From positions 1 through 24,796 of the forward strand of contig JAFZWX010000172.1 in the NCBI GenBank assembly GCA_017617145.1: 24,796 nucleotides of DNA, given 5' to 3'. The position numbers and the translations under genes were made by a program. The notes below the pieces were generated by a model. It ran no database searches, was not told the origin of the DNA, and worked only from the letters and a program-made list of their open reading frames with translations. This DNA comes from Treponema sp. (GTDB lineage: Bacteria > Spirochaetota > Spirochaetia > Treponematales > Treponemataceae). The stretch's first letter is position 1. Every line of letters begins with the position of its first letter. Positions 9,301 through 15,887 of the stretch are shown one piece after another.

Positions 9301-9395
9301 CAGCCTTTAAATTTTACATAGTCGTTGGCAAAGGCGGTAGTAGTAAATAAAACAATAACGGCAGCAAAAATACTTTTGAGGATTTTGATTTTCAT
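6345..9395 (-). CDS. Exported gluzincin-like metallopeptidase with propeller repeats and C-terminal beta-barrel
   Basis: 1016 residues. Signal peptide at 1-23 with cleavage after TAFA. The peptidase-MA-like domain (about 30-270) carries HELIH at 124-128 and a third ligand, Glu163, in WALEGLTTV: the HExxH-plus-Glu arrangement of gluzincin zinc peptidases. Residues of about 290-600 hold repeated TolB/PD40-like propeller blades, for example QPAIIFDDGS, QPTVSRDGK, QPALNSDGS and APSFNKDGS. A charged low-complexity linker (about 620-670) follows, then about 330 residues of alternating aromatic strands ending in Trp-Leu-Arg-Phe, as in outer-membrane barrels. I infer an outer-membrane barrel with a periplasmic or surface peptidase. 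The ribosome binding site is AGGAG. A GC-rich 14-bp palindrome lies in the leader. Confidence 0.85.
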   Translation of the reverse strand: MKIKILKSIFAAVIVLFTTTAFANDYVKFKGWKQAETTHFRFIYEAASEEAAKAYVSFADEAWEKIAKIYSMPQEKTNVYVFSRLNVVNAYTYFTPPEIVMFDAPIIDSYFGNRDDWMKLFFTHELIHIANITFEDKSYLTSKLFGEAIRGMDYSNIPGWALEGLTTVLETELTNGGRGRSPYFELDFKAPTLDNNLIPYRLIGTEQEPPYGQIYVMGYLIMRSIVDRNGIQALADIERNRIDGRTWEESVKLVTGKTPQDIYREVKIALQKKYADERKIPEGKIISPNDVNSNYCQPAIIFDDGSMIALTDTLSNGTAAVLLDPTQKDGTRYYDDESFTPKETILFKADFHDSRSITADENKTVYFSAADQRLDRNPGYETRYSLYKWTSETDITKFTTDESSYFQPTVSRDGKTLIAVEQSGLKMRLVQIDTETGDKSVFLEDERYSFCQPALNSDGSLLAFMLLKDDRACIALADMTTKEYKIVNNTDYDFITDPSAPSFNKDGSLNFCSNDRGRLEVFTVTPNSDGTTFTYTPAVSDPIAALWAYKNDIGVFYLSYASTGNVIKIKPVEEWKVVPDFEGPSPAGQIMTFRELEDDYPDFDPIAVMTDARKATETTSEPETENDSKKKSFGKNKNNKDEVQHRSQEALDKLENLEPAVTELKNEKRFFGSINPLLYSPLPSIVSDKDNTYLGIGAFFLGQTSRLQMKQGLLMLDAFYYPKIKNFTGDFIFEAPVGTGTLDLYVGRNTSLVGLPNYTEDLFSLTNIALAGYTHPIISRGDMKNTKILSALFYAGGIFNQQSEKAFAVNDDIPFTKNISFHTGLDFSSYINQRRDSYMQYSIVNLLLGNYDFTENKIYLGYEGEFSFKTGNKTITQEISTVIRYTDYPSATVPYLSRAHFAGQYENCQYPGKILMNYSYIIPDIFNGLADANIKLQGLASFGKNSDGTTPVQEKSLPLNFNMEKKFALDFEIDFPISQGQKFTAGLSTLFDVNDPNDIKPDMNFYIQCKMNWLRF

Positions 9396-9413
9396 GAGAC
9401 TTCTCCTGAGAAA

Positions 9414-9427
9414 GGCCGCTAGCGGCC
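9414..9427. repeat. Perfect 14-bp palindrome in the leader of the metallopeptidase gene
   Basis: GGCCGCTAGCGGCC, fully GC-rich apart from its centre, stands in an AT-rich leader 8 nt upstream of the ribosome binding site. In RNA it would form a 5-bp hairpin with a CUAG loop. It could be a protein site or a translational element. Confidence 0.6.
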
Positions 9428-9448
9428 GTTGATTAATTGGAAAGCGTT

Positions 9449-9474
9449 AAAAAAATTGCGAAAGCAATTTTTAG
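9449..9474 (-). terminator. Rho-independent terminator after the GNAT gene
   Basis: Perfect 9-bp stem AAAAATTGC (9451-9459) with GCAATTTTT (9464-9472), closed by a four-base loop (GAAA on the plus strand, TTTC on the minus). A run of T follows on the minus strand. It separates the acetyltransferase from the metallopeptidase gene. The stem is AT-rich, so strength is uncertain. Confidence 0.65.
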
Positions 9475-9524
9475 CTTATCCTTATCTATAATAAACAACC
9501 ATATATATATAATGGTTACATTTC

Positions 9525-10376
9525 TTAAAAATATGCAATCATATATTGCCCGCTGGCAGAGAAGCCAATTCGTTCATAAAGCTGGTGTGCCGGATTATTT
9601 TTTTCTTTTACAAAAAGACTAAGCTTGCGGCCGGTTTTAAGCACTCGCTGGCAGATTGTATAAACCAGATGCCAGGCATAATAATTTTTGCGGTAAAGAG
9701 GATGTGTATAAACTCCGCCAAGTTGAACATAATTAAAGCCGATTGCATTTGTGTTAGCTTTGGCAACTATTTCACCGTCGGAATAAAGTGCAAAACAAAG
9801 CTGGTCTTTTAAGATTGTTTTAAGTTGGGCGCCGGCTTCCAGATCGGTTACCTGTTTTCCTTGCGGGGCTACTTCTTTTGCCATATACATTTTTTGCAGT
9901 GGCAACAAAAGTTCTGTATCGTTATCCGGATCTGTACAGCGTTTTATTTCGTCATCGCAGCTAAGAACTTCTGGGGGAGGCATGGGCTGAGCTTGTAGTG
10001 TCATTATATTGTAATGATTTGTCTGGTATGGTGTACGGTTCATGCATTGCAGAGCCTGAAGGATTATGTTTCCGGCGGTGGCTTCTCCGTTAAGGCATGA
10101 AACAGTTTTGTCTTTAAGAAATACAGTTAGGGCAGGAAGAAGGTCTGGCAAGTTTGTAGCGTCAGGTATGCAATAGAGAAGGGTTTTGTCCAGGTAGAGG
10201 ATGCCTTTTATGAGAGGCCCTTCGACAGGCTCAGGGACCGCGGATGTAATCACATAAATATTTTCTTTTTTTCTTCTTCTTACCTTTGAACAAAGTGTAA
10301 CGCACGTGATTTCCCAGGGAATAAGAAATTCCTGTAGTTGGGAAAAATCGCTGTCTGTTGCCTCACTGATTGTCAT
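9525..10376 (-). CDS. GNAT-family N-acetyltransferase with an in-frame repeat insertion
   Basis: 283 residues, cytoplasmic. The C-terminal domain of about 95 residues is GNAT-like: GGVYTHPLYRKNYYAWHL matches the acetyl-CoA-binding beta4-alpha3 region, and KNNPAHQLYERIGF is the usual end of the fold. The N-terminal 180 residues are poorly conserved, as in two-domain GNAT proteins; the substrate is unknown. Residues of about 46-54 (VPEPVEGPL) are encoded by a dispersed palindromic repeat and are unlikely to belong to the ancestral protein. No ribosome binding site is visible. A TACAAT box lies 6 nt upstream of ATG, so the mRNA may be leaderless. Divergent from the gntR operon. Confidence 0.82.
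   Translation of the reverse strand: MTISEATDSDFSQLQEFLIPWEITCVTLCSKVRRRKKENIYVITSAVPEPVEGPLIKGILYLDKTLLYCIPDATNLPDLLPALTVFLKDKTVSCLNGEATAGNIILQALQCMNRTPYQTNHYNIMTLQAQPMPPPEVLSCDDEIKRCTDPDNDTELLLPLQKMYMAKEVAPQGKQVTDLEAGAQLKTILKDQLCFALYSDGEIVAKANTNAIGFNYVQLGGVYTHPLYRKNYYAWHLVYTICQRVLKTGRKLSLFVKEKNNPAHQLYERIGFSASGQYMIAYF
10216..10243 (+). repeat. Dispersed palindromic repeat, family A (copy 2), inside the GNAT gene
   Basis: Reads CCCTTCGACAGGCTCAGGG with GG(C) and ACC flanks. It is nearly identical to the copy at 16942-16970. Within the minus-strand reading frame it encodes VPEPVEG, and the frame stays open. Confidence 0.85.
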
Positions 10377-10407
10377 GGAGATATTGTAACATATTTTAAA
10401 AAAAATG

Positions 10408-10436
10408 TTGACAATTTCGTTGTATTACTGTATTAT
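10408..10436 (+). promoter_or_regulatory. Sigma-70-type promoter of the gntR-ABC operon
   Basis: TTGACA (10408-10413), a 17-bp spacer, then TATTAT (10431-10436). The predicted start of transcription falls near 10443. The -10 box lies inside a large inverted repeat, so binding there would block RNA polymerase. Confidence 0.88.
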
Positions 10437-10455
10437 ACACTTAATACAGTAATAC
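10422..10455. promoter_or_regulatory. Operator: perfect 14-bp inverted repeat, 6-bp spacer
   Basis: GTATTACTGTATTA (10422-10435) and TAATACAGTAATAC (10442-10455) match perfectly across 6 bp. The site covers most of the -10 box and the predicted transcription start, and ends directly before the GGAGG of the regulator gene. GntR proteins of the YtrA group usually repress their own ABC operons from such sites. Because the left arm is mainly upstream of the start point, this is a DNA site rather than an mRNA hairpin. Confidence 0.85.
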
Positions 10456-10464
10456 GGAGGTTAT

Positions 10465-10818
10465 ATGGAATATCAATTTACTAGTGATAAGCCAATTTAT
10501 CTTCAGCTGATGGATGTTTTCAAAGTAGCAATTGTTTCTGGTGAACTTCCAAAAGGAGAACGCCTTGAGTCGGTAAGAGATCTGGCAATTGTTGCAAAGG
10601 TCAATCCAAATACAATGCAGAAGGCCTTGGCTGAATTGGAACGAATAGGACTGGTACGTACAGAACGAACTTCTGGACGCTTTATTACAGATGATGAGGA
10701 ATTAATTCTTTCTATGAAAAAAGAACTTGCAGAAAAGGAAATTAAAGCTTTCCTTGAAAAAATGAAGCAGATGGGTCTTAGCAAAGACACAGTAATCAAA
10801 ATGATTTCGGAATTATAA
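10465..10818 (+). CDS. GntR-family transcriptional regulator, YtrA type
   Basis: 117 residues, the short form typical of the YtrA subgroup. The N-terminal winged helix-turn-helix (about 10-75) contains the GntR signature ERLESVRDLAIVAKVNPNTM and the wing ERTSGRFI. The rest is a short helical dimerisation tail rather than a ligand-binding domain. The start is set by GGAGG 4 nt upstream of the ATG. It is the first gene of a three-gene operon with an ABC ATPase 15 bp downstream. It probably represses the operon from the palindrome at 10422-10455. The inducing signal is unknown; YtrA relatives often respond to cell-envelope stress or antibiotics. Confidence 0.93.
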   Translation: MEYQFTSDKPIYLQLMDVFKVAIVSGELPKGERLESVRDLAIVAKVNPNTMQKALAELERIGLVRTERTSGRFITDDEELILSMKKELAEKEIKAFLEKMKQMGLSKDTVIKMISEL

Positions 10819-10833
10819 TTCGGAGGTAGACTA

Positions 10834-11532
10834 ATGGAATCAATTCTTGAGTTTAAGAACATAACAAAAAAGTACGGCAAAAAAACTGCCTTAGATGATA
10901 TTTCTCTGAGCATTCCACGCGGTTCAATTGTAGGTCTGCTTGGTCCAAATGGCAGCGGTAAAACAACACTATTAAAGCTTGCAACAGGACTTCTTCAGCC
11001 AACAAAAGGCGAAGTTCTTGCCTGTGGTTTTAAACCTGGAGCAGAATCAAAGGATTTAGTTGCTTATCAGTCAGATAAGGTTTATTTGAACGACTGGATG
11101 AACGTAAATGATCTTATGAATATGCTTGGTGATTTTTACACAAACTTCAATAAAGACAAGGCACTCGACATGCTCAAGAACCTGAACATAAATCCTTCCG
11201 ACAAGCTTAAGGAAATGTCAAAGGGAACAAAAGAAAAGGTTCAGCTTATAACAACAATGTGCCGCGACGTTGAACTCTACCTGCTCGACGAACCAATTGG
11301 TGGTGTAGACCCTGCAGCCCGAGACTACATTTTGAACACAATCATTTCAAACTATCAGGAAAACGCAACTGTAATTATTTCTACACACTTGATTGCAGAT
11401 GTAGAACCAGTTTTGAATCACATTCTGTTTTTGAAAGAGGGACGCATTGTGCGCCAGGGCGATGTAGACGATATCCGCGAAGAAACAGGCAAATCAATTG
11501 ATGCACTGTTTAGAGAGGAGTTTAGATGTTAG
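10834..11532 (+). CDS. ABC transporter ATP-binding protein
   Basis: 232 residues. Walker A GPNGSGKTT (37-45), Q-loop Gln79, a signature reading MSKGT (128-132) instead of LSGGQ, Walker B LYLLDEP ending at 154, D-loop GGVDP and H-loop His185. The altered signature is common in ATPases paired with GntR/YtrA regulators and does not imply inactivity. Ribosome binding site GGAGGT, 6 nt spacing. It should pair with the permease downstream; the substrate is unknown, and such pairs are often exporters. The last codons run directly into a repeat block that separates this gene from its permease. Confidence 0.95.
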   Translation: MESILEFKNITKKYGKKTALDDISLSIPRGSIVGLLGPNGSGKTTLLKLATGLLQPTKGEVLACGFKPGAESKDLVAYQSDKVYLNDWMNVNDLMNMLGDFYTNFNKDKALDMLKNLNINPSDKLKEMSKGTKEKVQLITTMCRDVELYLLDEPIGGVDPAARDYILNTIISNYQENATVIISTHLIADVEPVLNHILFLKEGRIVRQGDVDDIREETGKSIDALFREEFRC

Positions 11533-11590
11533 ATTGTCGGGTCAAGCCCGACAATGACAAATGTGTCATTCCCGTGCTTGACACGGGAAT
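11533..11590. repeat. Pair of inverted dispersed hairpins, family B
   Basis: Hairpin 1 has stem ATTGTCGGG/CCCGACAAT (11533-11541, 11547-11555) and loop TCAAG. Hairpin 2 has stem ATTCCCGTG/CACGGGAAT (11568-11576, 11582-11590) and loop CTTGA, the reverse complement of the first loop. Each ends in ATGAC on the inner side, so the two are copies of one scaffold facing each other. A third small stem (AATGAC/GTCATT) can form between them. The block fills most of the gap between ATPase and permease. It keeps a reading frame open into the permease, but this is not protein sequence. Confidence 0.85.
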
Positions 11591-11615
11591 CTATATAATT
11601 ATAAGGAGATACAAA

Positions 11616-12455
11616 ATGAGAAATCCATTTCCAAAAATTGGTAAAGTAATTAAATATGATTTGAAGCATTCATCAAAGAAGCTGCTTCCGCTTTACGGAG
11701 TACTTCTGGCACTGGGACTGCTTGCAGGTTTATTCATTTCGCCAAATCAGAGAGATGCTTTTTACGGTGACAGTTCTATGAGTTACACAATGGGCTCAAG
11801 AGACTTTATAACAGTTTCACTTTTTGTTGCCTATGGAGTTGTTTCTATTGTTGCATTTGTTATGACAATTGTTGCAATCGCCCGTCGCTTTAAACAGAGC
11901 ATGCTCGAAGAAGAAGCATACATGAACCTTTCTCTTCCTGTAACAATGGGTGAACACCTTTGGGGAAAATTCATTACAGGCTTTATCTGGATGTTTGCCT
12001 GCTGCATTGTAACTTTTGTTTCAGAATTGTTCTGTTTAATAAGATTGGATCTGCCAAAAATCTTAAGGATGGTTTTTGAAGAGCTTCCATCTATAAGTGC
12101 CGAGCTTGCACAATATAATCTTTCAATTGCAAAAGTTTTCTGGCTTGGTGTTATGCTTTCAGTGGCATTTACCTGTTTTATTATCACCCTGATTTTTGTA
12201 GTAAACAGCTTTGGGCTTGTAATAAAGAGTCGTCGTAGCTTCTGGAAGGTTTTGATTATCGTAGGTTTGTTCTACATTGACGGTTGGATTTTCCGCCTTG
12301 TTCCAGGTTACGATGCAGCCATCATGACAAATGCTGCAGCAGGCAATGCCGCCATAAAGAGCCTGACAATCTTCTCGCTCCTTCTGGTAATTATTTCTGC
12401 TGTATACTTTGCAGTAACACAGTATATGTTTACTAAAAAGTTGAATCTGGATTAA
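11616..12455 (+). CDS. ABC transporter permease
   Basis: 279 residues with six predicted membrane segments (about 23-41, 64-90, 117-143, 175-205, 211-231 and 248-271), the usual ABC-2-like count. The frame is open for 30 codons further upstream, but those codons are translated repeat DNA. ATG at 11616 has AAGGAG spaced 8 nt upstream and starts MRNPFPKIGKVIKYDLKHSS, a sensible cytoplasmic beginning. It forms a complex with the preceding ATPase and is controlled by the GntR protein. The 3' end overlaps the convergent gene by 4 bp. I see no terminator. Confidence 0.9.
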   Translation: MRNPFPKIGKVIKYDLKHSSKKLLPLYGVLLALGLLAGLFISPNQRDAFYGDSSMSYTMGSRDFITVSLFVAYGVVSIVAFVMTIVAIARRFKQSMLEEEAYMNLSLPVTMGEHLWGKFITGFIWMFACCIVTFVSELFCLIRLDLPKILRMVFEELPSISAELAQYNLSIAKVFWLGVMLSVAFTCFIITLIFVVNSFGLVIKSRRSFWKVLIIVGLFYIDGWIFRLVPGYDAAIMTNAAAGNAAIKSLTIFSLLLVIISAVYFAVTQYMFTKKLNLD

Positions 12456-14458
12456 AGAATATCCAAAAGCCCTTCAATTATGCTGCTGCTTGCCCACGGC
12501 ATAAGGGCAAACCATGTTGAGGCCAGGCGACCGTCGTTGTATTTTTCTACAACAAGTCCCTGGCTGTAACAGAACCGTTCAGACATCCATCCTATTTTTC
12601 CGTAACCATATTCACCATCACAAAGATTATAAGTCTGGCAGCCCCAAAGAATTGTATCTTCAAGTCGCTGCTGTACATAAGCTTTTGCTTCAGGATTATC
12701 AGTGTGTTCAATAAAATATTTCATTTCGCCTGCAACAGAAGAAGACATTGGATGAATATGCGGATTACATACAGAGGTTATGCTTCCTCCGCAAGAGCTC
12801 CAGTTAATTTCGCTTAGAGGAGGAACTTCTATGCGGCCATTGTAGCAGAACTTGTAAGTGAACTCCTGATAAAGTGCTGCTTCAAGGTAATCAAGATAAA
12901 CTTTTTTTGCTGTGATTTTGTGCAAGCATTTTGCGGCTCTCATAAAGGCAAGTATTCCTTCGTTGTCGGGAGCTTTATCTGTATCAAGCGGGCTACCATA
13001 ACATTCAAGCTGTGCTACAAAAGTTTCATAATAATGTTTAATTGATTTTTCAAGCTCGGGAAGCGTGTCGTGATCTTTAGTTACAAGTGCAAACATACAA
13101 CTGGCAGCCAGTGCCCAGCAACTTCCAAGAGAATCGTATTCAAGACCAGTTCCATCCTTTTGTGAAAAACTAAAAGGATATTCCCCCACACGATTTCGTT
13201 CTCGTTCAAAGCTTGCAATTACAGTTTTTGAAAACTCAAGCCAGTCTTTATGTACTGTGCCATTTTGTTTTTCAAATTGATATGCATTTAAAAGATAATA
13301 AATAAACTGTCCGTCAAGATAAGCAGAATGACCACCGTTATGCATTCCGTCATACCACCAGCCGCGGCAAGTCCATTTATCGTTATTAAAGCTTTCGTAG
13401 GGAAGTGAAGAATTTTTATTTAAGGAATTATCTACGATGTTTTGAATGCAAGTTAAAGCCTGTTCCCGCATTTTTGGATTTTTCAAAAGTGTGGAGGCCT
13501 TTAATTGTAGATACGCAACAACAATTCCGTTTGTCCACGAGATTGAAGGAATTACATTGTAAGAAAATTTTTCTTGACCATTAGAATCAAATCCGTTCTC
13601 GCGGACAAATCCCGAGTAACAGTTTTGAGCCGGCAGCCAGGCATAATCACAAATTGCAAGAGATAAATCTTTTATTGCATCAAAGACTGGTGAACATTTA
13701 CGTGGCGACTCGTGATAAGCTTCATAAACATTTTTGATTGCTTTATGAATTTCAAGTGGTGAAGTTGCAGCATAATCATAAACAAAAAATTCCTGTTCAA
13801 TTTTTTGATGTGGTTTGAGAGAAAAATAATTGCCCGAAGTCTGGCGTGGCAAAATCATATGCGACTGAACAAAAAGCCATGGTGCATTTTCATAACCAAA
13901 AGTATAGCCAACTGATTTACGTTCGGCATTACAACAAAATCCTCCATACTGAATAAAATCTTTTTCGATGTAATAAGGCTTTGTGTGAAAGCCAAGGATT
14001 TTTGGTGTGTCGCCTTTTATAAACATAAAGGAACAGGGATGAGAAAGTCTGTCACTTCGAACCATGTAAAAGGATGAAAGCGGACAGTCTAGATCAGAAG
14101 GCGCAGTTACAGAAGCCCGAAGTCGCGGAAACTTACAGTCAACCTTCCAGGGTTTATTACCACAGTTTGTTCCATACATGAAGCCCGGGAGGTAAAAGGA
14201 AATGTCGTCGGAACTAACTGAGGGGATGGAGTCGGCAGTAAGCTCCAGCCTTATAATTCCTTCAAAAGTTTTTTCGGAGTTGTTCTGAATGGAAACTACC
14301 AATTGGTAGGGAGAATTGGCCGAGCCGTCACCTTCGAGTTTTTTCTCGGAATATGAAAGGCCATATGAATCTGGAGAATTATACAAATCAGATTTTTTGG
14401 TGACAAGTTCAGTGTGCCGTTCTTTTGAAATTGCCGTCAGGTTAAAATAATTGGACAT
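12452..14458 (-). CDS. Large cytoplasmic protein, possibly six-hairpin glycosidase-like, function unknown
   Basis: 668 residues with no signal peptide and no membrane segments. The first 250 residues look beta-rich. Residues of about 265-660 are helical with aromatic and acidic residues at likely helix ends, for example SWTNGIVVAYLQ, WWYDGMHNGGHSAYLDGQ, YDSLGSCWALAASC and CNPHIHPMSSS. An N-terminal beta-sandwich followed by an (alpha/alpha)6 barrel is the layout of several glycoside hydrolase and lyase families, but I cannot assign one or name catalytic residues. Cys content is high for its size. There is no ribosome binding site; TAAGAT stands 6 nt before ATG. The next Met is over 80 codons away, so the start is likely correct. 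Monocistronic. Confidence 0.78.
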   Translation of the reverse strand: MSNYFNLTAISKERHTELVTKKSDLYNSPDSYGLSYSEKKLEGDGSANSPYQLVVSIQNNSEKTFEGIIRLELTADSIPSVSSDDISFYLPGFMYGTNCGNKPWKVDCKFPRLRASVTAPSDLDCPLSSFYMVRSDRLSHPCSFMFIKGDTPKILGFHTKPYYIEKDFIQYGGFCCNAERKSVGYTFGYENAPWLFVQSHMILPRQTSGNYFSLKPHQKIEQEFFVYDYAATSPLEIHKAIKNVYEAYHESPRKCSPVFDAIKDLSLAICDYAWLPAQNCYSGFVRENGFDSNGQEKFSYNVIPSISWTNGIVVAYLQLKASTLLKNPKMREQALTCIQNIVDNSLNKNSSLPYESFNNDKWTCRGWWYDGMHNGGHSAYLDGQFIYYLLNAYQFEKQNGTVHKDWLEFSKTVIASFERERNRVGEYPFSFSQKDGTGLEYDSLGSCWALAASCMFALVTKDHDTLPELEKSIKHYYETFVAQLECYGSPLDTDKAPDNEGILAFMRAAKCLHKITAKKVYLDYLEAALYQEFTYKFCYNGRIEVPPLSEINWSSCGGSITSVCNPHIHPMSSSVAGEMKYFIEHTDNPEAKAYVQQRLEDTILWGCQTYNLCDGEYGYGKIGWMSERFCYSQGLVVEKYNDGRLASTWFALMPWASSSIIEGLLDIL

Positions 14459-14557
14459 AATATAATCTTATCATAAGTTGTATGAAATTGTTAGAAAAAA
14501 TATATTCAGGAAGTGAATGATTCTATATAATATAATGGTTTTGGCGATGGGAATTTT

Positions 14558-15535
14558 TTATAAGTTCTTCAAGATCATCGGAATATAAGAAGCATCTATC
14601 ACACTAAAGGCAAAATGCTTTTTACCTAAATCTTTTAAGGAAGCACCTATATGATACATTATTGTTTGATCAATAATCAAAAATCTGTCGTGTGCTTTTG
14701 TTGTGAAGTTTAGTGTAAGTGTCGGATACTGCGCATTGAAAGCCTGAACATCCTGGGCAGTCAGTTTTGTTTTGGGGTCGGTGTAAATTATTACATTGAC
14801 ACCTTTCTGCTTTTTGGCTAAACGCTGCAAAACAGACAAATCTACATAGTTATCTATGAGGATAATTTCTTTCGTTGCCTGGGCCATAAAAGTTTCGAAC
14901 TTGGCGTAGGCATCAAAAACTTGGCCTTGGAAGTAGATTCCCTGTTCGTCTTTTACGTTGTATTTATCCATTAAGGAAAATAATTCATCTAATTTTTTAT
15001 CAGTTTCTTTTTGATGAATATCACTTTCTAACTGATGTTTTTCTATGAATTCGAGCCTTTGAAAAAGCTGGGCATTTGATGTTAGAAAGTGTCTCATTTC
15101 AACAAACACTGTCATTATTTGAATACTTGCTTTTATTGCTGTTTCACTCTTTAACACGGCAGACAACATAGCGACCCCTTGTTCTGTAAAAACAAACGGG
15201 AGTTTTCTTGTACCACCTTCTTGCCCAGAAAATATATTATTTGGTGTATTCCGTGAAGTCGCAATTTGCGACTTCACGGAATTATTTGGTGAAGTCACAA
15301 ATTGTGACATCACGGGATTTAGATTTTTTAGATTCTCTACTTCTTCACGTGTAAGCTGAAAGCAAAACTGTTCAGGGAATCGTTCAATATTACGTTTTAC
15401 CTGTTCGTTTAAGCGTTTTGTCTCAACCCCATAAAGTTCCGCAAGATCTCTATCCAGCATAACCTGTTGCCCGCGAATAAAATGAATCTTTGAACGAATA
15501 GAGTCTTCTTCTAGAATTGAAATTTCTTTTTCCAT
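14558..15535 (-). CDS. ORF6N-domain protein with C-terminal PLD-like domain
   Basis: 325 residues. The N-terminal ORF6N domain (about 10-130) carries the hallmark LDRDLAELYGVETKRLNEQV, RNIERFPEQFCFQLT and VFTEQGVAMLSAVL. This DNA-binding module comes from phages. A coiled-coil linker follows (about 155-190). The C-terminal domain (about 205-325) resembles phospholipase D/nuclease folds with a single HxR-x4-D motif (His282, Arg284, Asp289) in place of HKD. Residues of about 82-101 are extra relative to the usual family pattern and are encoded by nested palindromes. Ribosome binding site GGAGG, 6 nt spacing. Such proteins are frequent in host-associated bacteria as single accessory genes. Role unproven; nuclease or phage-related regulation is possible. 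Confidence 0.87.
   Translation of the reverse strand: MEKEISILEEDSIRSKIHFIRGQQVMLDRDLAELYGVETKRLNEQVKRNIERFPEQFCFQLTREEVENLKNLNPVMSQFVTSPNNSVKSQIATSRNTPNNIFSGQEGGTRKLPFVFTEQGVAMLSAVLKSETAIKASIQIMTVFVEMRHFLTSNAQLFQRLEFIEKHQLESDIHQKETDKKLDELFSLMDKYNVKDEQGIYFQGQVFDAYAKFETFMAQATKEIILIDNYVDLSVLQRLAKKQKGVNVIIYTDPKTKLTAQDVQAFNAQYPTLTLNFTTKAHDRFLIIDQTIMYHIGASLKDLGKKHFAFSVIDASYIPMILKNL
15248..15282. repeat. Perfect 35-bp palindrome within the ORF6N gene
   Basis: Arms ATTCCGTGAAGTCGCAA and TTGCGACTTCACGGAAT flank one central T. It encodes residues of about 85-96 of the ORF6N protein. A second, imperfect palindrome (GTGAAGTCACAA/TTGTGACATCAC, 15289-15313, one mismatch) follows. Both are preceded by the direct repeat ATTATTTGGTG (15236-15246 and 15281-15291), so the block is a diverged tandem duplication. 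Confidence 0.88.
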
Positions 15536-15759
15536 ACCATGCCTCCAGGAGTTTTTTGAGATTCAGCGCCAGTCCAACACCAGGCCTGAATTATGGTAAA
15601 GAAAAAATAGAAAGATATTAAAAATAAACGCTGCTATAACCCCACATACTAAAAAACGCTGATAATTGTTGGATATGACCTTCTGTGCGGTGGCTTTACG
15701 ATTTTAATATAATGGGTTTTTGAAAGAAAGACAATGTTAAACTTTTAAATATTCTCTTC

Positions 15760-15796
15760 GGGTTTTAGGGCAGAGCCCTAGGAGAAGGGGGTGTGG
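15760..15796 (+). repeat. Dispersed repeat, family D (copy 1)
   Basis: GGGTTTTAGGGCAGAGCCCT continues as AGGAGAAGGGGGTGTGG. It contains a tight hairpin TAGGGC-AGA-GCCCTA (15766-15780). The minus strand at 18594-18636 carries a related sequence with the same order of GGGTTTTAGGG, a GC-rich hairpin, CTAGG and GAAGGGGGT. Confidence 0.65.
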
Positions 15797-15844
15797 TGAA
15801 GACAGTTTACTGGCTGAACCTAGAGGTAAGGTGCGCTTCGCTAT

Positions 15845-15887
15845 CGAGTTTTGTTTCCAATTAAGAAAGATTGGAAAACAAAACTCG
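15845..15887. repeat. Long inverted repeat between lipoprotein and ORF6N genes
   Basis: CGAGTTTTGTTTCCAAT (15845-15861) pairs with ATTGGAAAACAAAACTCG (15870-15887): 17 pairs with a single one-base bulge and an 8-nt loop. On the plus strand a pyrimidine run ending in T8 follows. On the minus strand, where the lipoprotein transcript would arrive, it has no T tail. It could act as an end-of-transcript hairpin for the lipoprotein mRNA. Confidence 0.6.

Noticed and set aside
11526..11615. Upstream start of the ABC permease
   Set aside because: These 30 codons are the translation of two hairpin repeats; ATG 11616 has its own RBS.
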